DNA of 64,000 bases from assembly GCA_963817025.1 (NCBI GenBank), contig CAWFML010000004.1, positions 682,001-746,000 on the forward strand. Direction: 5' to 3'. The position numbers were made by a program, and so were the translations under genes. Under the pieces are notes generated by a model that saw only the letters and a list, made by a program, of their open reading frames with translations, made no database searches and was not told where the DNA came from. The stretch is from JACMLC01 sp963817025 (lineage in GTDB: Bacteria > Acidobacteriota > Blastocatellia > Pyrinomonadales > Pyrinomonadaceae). How positions within the stretch are numbered: the stretch's first letter is position 1; every line of letters starts with the position of its first letter. Of this stretch, positions 58,962 through 64,000 are shown in pieces.

Positions 58962-59198
58962 ATGAGTCGCAATCCAAACACAGACCCGCCGCAACCGGAC
59001 GAGCCGATGCCGCAGCCGGGCGATCCTGCTTTGCCGCCCACTGCGCCGGATGACCCGATTCAACCCGACCCGTCGCAGCCGGAGCCGATACCGCTTCCAC
59101 CCGACACGAATCCTTCTCCCGCCGCGCCCGTGCGCGAGCCGGAGATGCCGATGCCCGCAGGCGACCCGCCGGCGGGAGAGCCAACCCGTCTGGCTTAA
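58962..59198 (+). CDS. Proline-rich small protein
   Basis: A 78-residue protein composed mainly of Pro, Asp, Glu and Gln (DPPQPDEPMPQPGDPALP). AAGGAGA lies 8 bases upstream of the ATG at 58962. No membrane, signal or family feature is seen, and the composition suggests disorder. It precedes the YheT-like hydrolase gene by 34 bases and may be cotranscribed. Function unknown. Confidence 0.6.
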   Translation: MSRNPNTDPPQPDEPMPQPGDPALPPTAPDDPIQPDPSQPEPIPLPPDTNPSPAAPVREPEMPMPAGDPPAGEPTRLA

Positions 59199-59232
59199 TA
59201 TTGATTGAAAGAATTATCGTGCACGCGAAGCG

Positions 59233-60327
59233 ATGAGTAAGCAGGTTGAACTTTTAAAGGAAGCGAAAGCAGCCGTTGAAGAGCCAGCAGGGACAAGCTC
59301 CATGCTCGATGCCATCGCGCGCGCGCTCGAAGAAAAACCGTTTAAGCCGCACCCGCTTTTCACAAATGGGCACGCGCAGACGCTTGCCTCTTACGCGTGG
59401 CCGCGCCGCTTCCGTTTCAGGGCGCACCGTCACGACGAGCCGCGACTGTTTGAGATCGAGCCGGGCGTCAAACTTCTGGCCCACTGCCGCTGGCTCTCAG
59501 ACCGTGACGCGCATCCGACTGTCATCGCCCTTCATGGTCTTGAGGGTTCGAGCGATGCGCGCTACATGCTCGGCACGGCGACGAAAGCCTTACGCAAAGG
59601 ATTTAATACAGTCCGCCTCAACCTGCGCAACTGCGGCAACACGGAACACCTGACGCCCACGCTCTACAACAGCGGGATGAGCAGCGATGTGCTCGCAGTC
59701 GTCAACGAGCTGTTGGAGCGCGATCATCTGAGAAATATTTTTCTCGTCGGCTTTTCGATGAGCGGCAACATAGTCTTAAAGCTGGCGGGCGAAAACGGTG
59801 TCGAGCTGGCCCGGAAAATCTCCGGCATCTGCGCCGTCTCGCCCTCGGTTGATTTGAATGCTTGCGCCGACGCCATCGAGCGGCGTGACAACTGGCTTTA
59901 CCAGAAAAGCTTTATGCGCAGTCTTCATCATCGCATCCGGCAGAAGCATAAACTTTTCCCTGACCGATTTGATGCCAGAGACATTCATCTGATTCGCACG
60001 ATTCGTCAATTCGATGAGCGATACACGGCGGCAGACGGCGGATACAGAGATGCCAATGATTATTACGCGCGTGCCAGTTCCCTGCCCCTGATTCAAAACA
60101 TACGCGTGCCGACGCTTATCATACACGCCGAGGACGATCCGTTTATTCCCTTCGATTCATTGCGCCATCCATCGGTCGCCGCGAACCCGCACGTCATCCT
60201 GCTCGCGCCTGAGCGCGGCGGGCATCTGGGTTTCGTCGCCGGAGACACCAAAGGCGAAGACCGTTTCTGGGCCGAGAATCGCGTGGTGGAATTCTGTCAG
60301 CTAGTAAACGAGCGGGCGATTTCTTAA
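59233..60327 (+). CDS. YheT-family alpha/beta hydrolase
   Basis: A 364-residue protein of the YheT/COG0429 group. PFKPHPLFTNGHAQTLASY and HPTVIALHGLEGSSDARYM are the family's N-terminal signatures. The nucleophile is in FLVGFSMSGNIVLKLA near residue 175, the acid in HAEDDPFIP near 299, and the histidine in RGGHLGF near 329. Related proteins are esterases or lipases, often linked to membrane stress in proteobacteria. Here the neighbour is a small proline-rich protein, with no clear operon partner. Substrate unknown. Confidence 0.9.
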   Translation: MSKQVELLKEAKAAVEEPAGTSSMLDAIARALEEKPFKPHPLFTNGHAQTLASYAWPRRFRFRAHRHDEPRLFEIEPGVKLLAHCRWLSDRDAHPTVIALHGLEGSSDARYMLGTATKALRKGFNTVRLNLRNCGNTEHLTPTLYNSGMSSDVLAVVNELLERDHLRNIFLVGFSMSGNIVLKLAGENGVELARKISGICAVSPSVDLNACADAIERRDNWLYQKSFMRSLHHRIRQKHKLFPDRFDARDIHLIRTIRQFDERYTAADGGYRDANDYYARASSLPLIQNIRVPTLIIHAEDDPFIPFDSLRHPSVAANPHVILLAPERGGHLGFVAGDTKGEDRFWAENRVVEFCQLVNERAIS

Positions 60328-60359
60328 AAGCGATGCGAAAAAAGTCGCAGCAAATTTCG

Positions 60360-60390
60360 TTGACAAAAATGTTGTTCGGACTACTATAAC
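60360..60390 (+). promoter_or_regulatory. Candidate promoter of the FG-GAP protein gene
   Basis: TTGACA (60360-60365), a 19-base spacer, TATAAC (60385-60390) on the plus strand. Spacing is slightly long, so confidence is moderate. The gene starts about 120 bases further on. Confidence 0.4.
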
Positions 60391-60510
60391 GGCATTGTCC
60401 GGTTGCGAATTTGACTTGCAGTTTCGCACTCAGCAGCTTTTCTTAAAATCTTTTCTATCACTCAGCCCGCACACGGCGATGAGCTTCGACCCGCCGGAAA
60501 GGTGTTTGCC

Positions 60511-62535
60511 ATGAATCTCTTTCAAACTTTCGTATTGCGGATTCTGTTCTGCTTGATGCTGTGTCTGGGTAGTGTGATAAGCGTGCAGGCAGGATATCTC
60601 TACGTGCTGAAGGATGACCCGGCGGGAGCGGGCAATCAAGTTTACGGATTTCAAGTCAACGAATTGACGGGCGCATTGACGCTCTTGCCCGGTTTTCCAG
60701 TCTCGACGGGCGGACTCGGCGTTAACGCGCTGGTCTGCGAACGCATGACGATTGACAAGGAGAACAAGCGTCTCTATGTCATCAACGACGGCGCGGATAC
60801 CGTCAGCGCATATTCCATCAATTCATTGACGGGCGCGTTGACCGCGATGCCTTTCAATCCGATTGCGCTTGGCGCGGGCACATGGAACACCATCTCTGTG
60901 CATCCGTCGGGTTCGCCGCTCGTCATCGGCGACGGCAACACGACGATGGGTCGTCTCTTGAGTTTTCATATCACTGCGACCACCGCGACGGCTGCTGCTG
61001 GCAGCCCGTATTCCATCAATCCGGCGTCCGCTTTTTCGAGCGTCTTCACACAGGACGGCAATCATGTTTACGTCGGCGGCAACATGGGCGCGTTCTTCGC
61101 GGGTTTCAGAGTCAATCCCGCGACGGGTGTTTTGAGCACGCTTGTCGGTTCGCCTTTTAGCTCTGTGACGGGCAATCCGGTTGCTTATGCGACGGATGCT
61201 GAGGGGCGGCTTTTTATGGTGACGGCGACGCCGGAGTTGCGAGCCTTCACCACTACTGCGAGCGGCAATCCTACGGCGGTGAGCGGCAATCCCTTTCCGC
61301 CTTCGGGTATCACGCAGCGCCGCGACGGGTTGATTCACCAGAACGGCTTTTATATAGTGGCTGGCAACTCCGGCAACAACGTCGGCGTATATCAAATCGG
61401 CGGGAGCGGCGCTTCAACCACCTTGACGGCTGTGACGGGTTCTCCGTTTGCGACGGGCGGGACGACGGCCAACGCATTGGCTCTTAATTACGGCGGAAAC
61501 TTTTTGTATGTCGCCAACCGTCTCAGTCGAAACCTGACCGCGTTCGGCGTCAACCTTGCTTCGGGGCAACTGACGAGTCTCGGTGTACAGCCGAGCAACA
61601 CCATCGGCACGACCGGATTCCTGAACGGCATGAGTTATCTGCCACCGGCAGTTACTAACAAAACACGCACGGATTTTGACGGCGACGGGCGCGCGGATCT
61701 TTCTGTCTTTCGCAGCAGCAGCGGCGTGTGGCATCTGCTGCTTTCATCGGCGAGCCACGTTTCTGCGCAATGGGGAGAGATGGGCGATGTCCCCGCGCCT
61801 TCAGATTTTGATGGAGATGGTAAGGCAGACATTGCCGTCTGGCGCAGCGCCGGGCAGGGCGACCCGAATCGTTCTTACTTCTATATCCTGCAAAGCAGGA
61901 CGAACACTTTGCGCGCAGAGCAGTTCGGCATGACAGGCGATTTCACCCCGGTCATCGGCGACTGGGACGGCGATGGCCGCGCAGACCTTGCTGTCTATCG
62001 CCCGGACACGACGGGCGGGCCGAGCTATTTCTTCTATCGTCCGTCGGCCAGCCCCGGCACCGACTTCCTGTCAATCCAGTGGGGCGGGCCGAATGATAAA
62101 CCGCTCAACGGTGATTTTGACGGAGATGGCAGGCAGGATGCAGCCGTCTTTCGCCCCGCACAAGGTGTCTGGTACATACGTCAAAGCAGCGACGGGACAT
62201 TGCGCGCAGTAAACTGGGGGGCGCTGTCAGACAAGGCTGTCCCGGCTGACTATGATGGCGATAGAAAAACAGATGTGGCCGTCATACGCCCTTCGAACAA
62301 TGCCTGGTATATCTTGCAAAGCTCGGATAATCAGTTTTTTGTTTTGCAGTTTGGTCTGAATCAGGACATTCCCGTGCCCGCAGATTACGACGGCGACGGG
62401 AGCGATGATATTGCCGTCTTCCGTCCGTCAAATGGCGCGTGGTATCGCAGGCTCAGCAGCAACGGCACGGTTATCGGGCAGCAGTTTGGACAGAATGGAG
62501 ATACGCCGGTTCCTAATTCGTTCTTCGTTCCGTAA
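60511..62535 (+). CDS. Secreted lactonase-like propeller and FG-GAP/VCBS repeat protein
   Basis: A 674-residue exported protein. The signal segment is FVLRILFCLMLCLGSVISVQA, followed by repeats of a lactonase-type beta-propeller (GYLYVLKDDPAGAG, RLYVINDGADTVSAY, NFLYVANRLSRNLTAFGVNL), then C-terminal FG-GAP/VCBS repeats with Asp-rich calcium sites (DFDGDGRADLSVFRS, DWDGDGRADLAVYRP, DYDGDGSDDIAVFRPS). Such proteins are abundant in Blastocatellia and are thought to act in adhesion or polysaccharide binding outside the cell. ATG at 60511 is chosen over a GTG three codons before it because of the spacing from GGAAAGG. The palindrome at 62549 follows its stop. Confidence 0.88.
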   Translation: MNLFQTFVLRILFCLMLCLGSVISVQAGYLYVLKDDPAGAGNQVYGFQVNELTGALTLLPGFPVSTGGLGVNALVCERMTIDKENKRLYVINDGADTVSAYSINSLTGALTAMPFNPIALGAGTWNTISVHPSGSPLVIGDGNTTMGRLLSFHITATTATAAAGSPYSINPASAFSSVFTQDGNHVYVGGNMGAFFAGFRVNPATGVLSTLVGSPFSSVTGNPVAYATDAEGRLFMVTATPELRAFTTTASGNPTAVSGNPFPPSGITQRRDGLIHQNGFYIVAGNSGNNVGVYQIGGSGASTTLTAVTGSPFATGGTTANALALNYGGNFLYVANRLSRNLTAFGVNLASGQLTSLGVQPSNTIGTTGFLNGMSYLPPAVTNKTRTDFDGDGRADLSVFRSSSGVWHLLLSSASHVSAQWGEMGDVPAPSDFDGDGKADIAVWRSAGQGDPNRSYFYILQSRTNTLRAEQFGMTGDFTPVIGDWDGDGRADLAVYRPDTTGGPSYFFYRPSASPGTDFLSIQWGGPNDKPLNGDFDGDGRQDAAVFRPAQGVWYIRQSSDGTLRAVNWGALSDKAVPADYDGDRKTDVAVIRPSNNAWYILQSSDNQFFVLQFGLNQDIPVPADYDGDGSDDIAVFRPSNGAWYRRLSSNGTVIGQQFGQNGDTPVPNSFFVP

Positions 62536-62548
62536 CGAGGAAAGAAAG

Positions 62549-62606
62549 TATCACGCAAAGGCGCGAAGAAAGCAGTTGAGCTTCTTCTTTGCGTCTTTGC
62601 GTGAAA
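62549..62606. repeat. Palindromic repeat, CGCAAAGG family, short copy
   Basis: TCACGCAAAGGCGCGAAGAA (left) pairs with TTCTTTGCGTCTTTGCGTGA (right) with a few mismatches and a loop of about 15 bases. It begins 13 bases after the FG-GAP protein stop and sits between convergent genes. Confidence 0.85.
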
Positions 62607-62619
62607 TATTCGTTGTGCT

Positions 62620-63096
62620 TTAAGTCAGGTCTTTTGAATCCTGCGGCTTGTCCGGCTCATCCGAAGCTTCTTCGCCGTTCTCGCCTGTTGCTTCATCTTT
62701 CTTCTTGAAATCCTCAGCCGGTGCATGATAGGCGAAGACGGCTTCATCATCCGAAGCGGGGAAGACGCGCGCGGCCAAATCTTCTAGGAGGCGACGGATG
62801 CGGCCCGGCTCTTCCTGCGAGGGCGAAGCGGGCACGCCGTTGCTCTCTGCGACTTCGGAGTCGAGGCGGACGAGTTGGGCCGTGATGTTGCGACAGAAAG
62901 AGCAAGCGACCAGATGTTTGACGACCGGAGATGATTCGGTTTCGCTGAGACGGCCTTCGGTGAAAGCCGAGAGGGCGTCTTCGTCCAGATGCGTGGCGGC
63001 GAGCATCGGCGTGGCGACGAGCGCGCGGCGGCGCAGGTGCTGATGAATCATGCGCCGAATTCCTTCTGTCTCTTTGTTGCTCTTTGGTCGCGGCAC
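62620..63096 (-). CDS. Anti-sigma factor-like zinc-finger protein
   Basis: A 158-residue protein with the zf-HC2/anti-sigma motif His-x3-Cys-x2-Cys at H61, C65 and C68 (HLVACSFC), preceded by LDEDALSAFTEGRLSETESS as in ZAS-type anti-sigma factors. No membrane helix is seen, so it is cytoplasmic. It lies 33 bases downstream of the sigma gene on the same strand, the normal order for a sigma/anti-sigma pair, and would bind and hold the sigma factor. The C-terminal third is acidic and low in complexity. Confidence 0.82.
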   Translation of the reverse strand: MPRPKSNKETEGIRRMIHQHLRRRALVATPMLAATHLDEDALSAFTEGRLSETESSPVVKHLVACSFCRNITAQLVRLDSEVAESNGVPASPSQEEPGRIRRLLEDLAARVFPASDDEAVFAYHAPAEDFKKKDEATGENGEEASDEPDKPQDSKDLT

Positions 63097-63129
63097 CTTT
63101 TACCTCGCGCCTCCTTTTTCGGTGGACGG

Positions 63130-64000
63130 CTATTCTGCCTGTTCTTTGCTCAAGCCATCTGCCGGAGCATCCATTAAATGACGGCGCACATCTTCGGTTG
63201 CTAAATCCTCCGTCGCCATCTCGACGCACATCTCTATCTCTGCGGGGGTCAACCCTTCTTTTTCCACCAGTTGAGTGCGGAAACGATCAAGTATCTTACT
63301 GTAAACTTTTTCCAGCCAGCGCATGACGGTTGATTCGTGGACGCGGCTTTCGGGAACATTCGTGCGACGCTTCGATTGTCTTTGAAACCAGCGGCGAAGG
63401 GGCGAAGCAGGCTCTTCGACGAGGCGCGCAATCTCGCGCAGCTTTAAATTCTCGACGTGGTAATAGAGCAGCAAGAGCTTTTCGTGATCGTCCAGTGTGG
63501 CGAACGAAGCATCGAGGGCTGTCACCGTCGCTGCCTGAAATCGCTCGCGTGCGATCCTGTCCAACATGACTCCCTCGCCTCCTAAGGCTTCCGCGCGCCA
63601 GCCGGGACGATCATGCGTTTCGCCGCCGCTCTCCGACCAATCGTCTATCGAAATCTCGTCATGCCGCGCGCGGTGCATGTCTATCACAGCATGCCAGACC
63701 ACTGTCCGCAGCCAGCCTTTCAAAGTCCCGCGCCCACTGTAGGTCGCAAACTTCGACTGCCTCACATCCGCCACCACGCGCGTGCCGTAAAGCTCCACAT
63801 AGACGGAATCAATGACTTCTTCAGCGTCCGTCTCGATGCTCGACAAATGCCGCGCGATGCGCTCGATATAACGACGATAGCCCTCATCGAAATCCCACCA
63901 TGCATGCTCGTTGCCGCGCGCACAGGCCAGCGCGAGATAGAGGTCTGTCACCTGAAGCTCGCCCAGAAACTGGCGGATTTGATCCGCGCTTGGAGCCGTG
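63130..64000 (-). CDS. ECF-like sigma-70 factor, truncated at the window's right edge
   Basis: At least 290 residues. Region 2 is seen around ERIARHLSSIETDAEEVIDS and TLKGWLRTVVWHAVIDMHRA. Region 4 begins LDDHEKLLLLYYHVENLKLR, and its HTH is interrupted by about 20 residues (ASPLRRWFQRQSKRR) before HESTVMRWLEKVY. The reading frame stays open without a stop to position 64000, and the residues upstream of the GTG at 63951 (PSADQIRQFLGELQ) look like real protein, so the start lies outside the window. The downstream neighbour is the anti-sigma factor. Confidence 0.85.
   Translation of the reverse strand, partial: TAPSADQIRQFLGELQVTDLYLALACARGNEHAWWDFDEGYRRYIERIARHLSSIETDAEEVIDSVYVELYGTRVVADVRQSKFATYSGRGTLKGWLRTVVWHAVIDMHRARHDEISIDDWSESGGETHDRPGWRAEALGGEGVMLDRIARERFQAATVTALDASFATLDDHEKLLLLYYHVENLKLREIARLVEEPASPLRRWFQRQSKRRTNVPESRVHESTVMRWLEKVYSKILDRFRTQLVEKEGLTPAEIEMCVEMATEDLATEDVRRHLMDAPADGLSKEQAE

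Overview
The window looks like a chromosomal segment of an Acidobacteriota bacterium, probably of the Blastocatellia type. The grounds are two very large OAR-type TonB-dependent receptors that begin with a carboxypeptidase-regulatory-like domain, a secreted FG-GAP/VCBS repeat protein, an FHA-GGDEF regulator, moderately high GC, and many palindromic intergenic repeats. This placement is inference from gene content, not from a marker gene. No rRNA, tRNA, CRISPR array, transposase or phage gene was seen.

1-23.7 kb is one long minus-strand exopolysaccharide locus. In transcription order it has a UDP-glucuronate decarboxylase, a Wza-like export protein, a Wzz/BY-type tyrosine autokinase with a tyrosine-rich tail, a CpsB/YwqE-like protein that has lost most of its metal ligands, then about 16 kb of tightly packed, often ATGA-overlapping genes: seven GT4 glycosyltransferases, one GT2, a Wzx-like flippase, an O-antigen ligase/polymerase-like protein, three FkbM methyltransferases and three other SAM methyltransferases. 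Together they could build, methylate, flip, polymerise and export a Wzx/Wzy-type polysaccharide.

23.8-36.9 kb is mostly housekeeping and envelope functions: an S9 peptidase with a class II glutamine amidotransferase, TypA/BipA, TrmL, a 39-residue lysine-rich histone-H1-like gene with a full set of expression signals, a PilN-PilO-PilP-like-pseudopilin group, an FHA-GGDEF diguanylate cyclase, RibA and a TPR lipoprotein-like secreted protein. 37-45.6 kb holds the first OAR receptor, an HD phosphohydrolase, a TonB-C-domain protein, an S41 peptidase and two unknown proteins.

46.4-64 kb holds an RNase E/G whose S1 domain is interrupted by about 540 disordered residues, the second OAR receptor, a PEGA-like secreted protein, two alpha/beta hydrolases, a GNAT acetyltransferase, a DUF433/DUF5615 toxin-antitoxin pair, a proline-rich small protein, an FG-GAP protein, and an anti-sigma/ECF-sigma pair whose sigma gene runs off the right edge.

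The most unusual non-coding feature is a set of about a dozen long hairpin repeats from at least six sequence families. The arms are quasi-tandem words (CGCAAAGG-, ACAGAGAC-, AAGGATGAAGGCGG-, GGGTGTCGGG-type). Several sit directly after stop codons, some are nested in one another, and at least two run into coding sequence.
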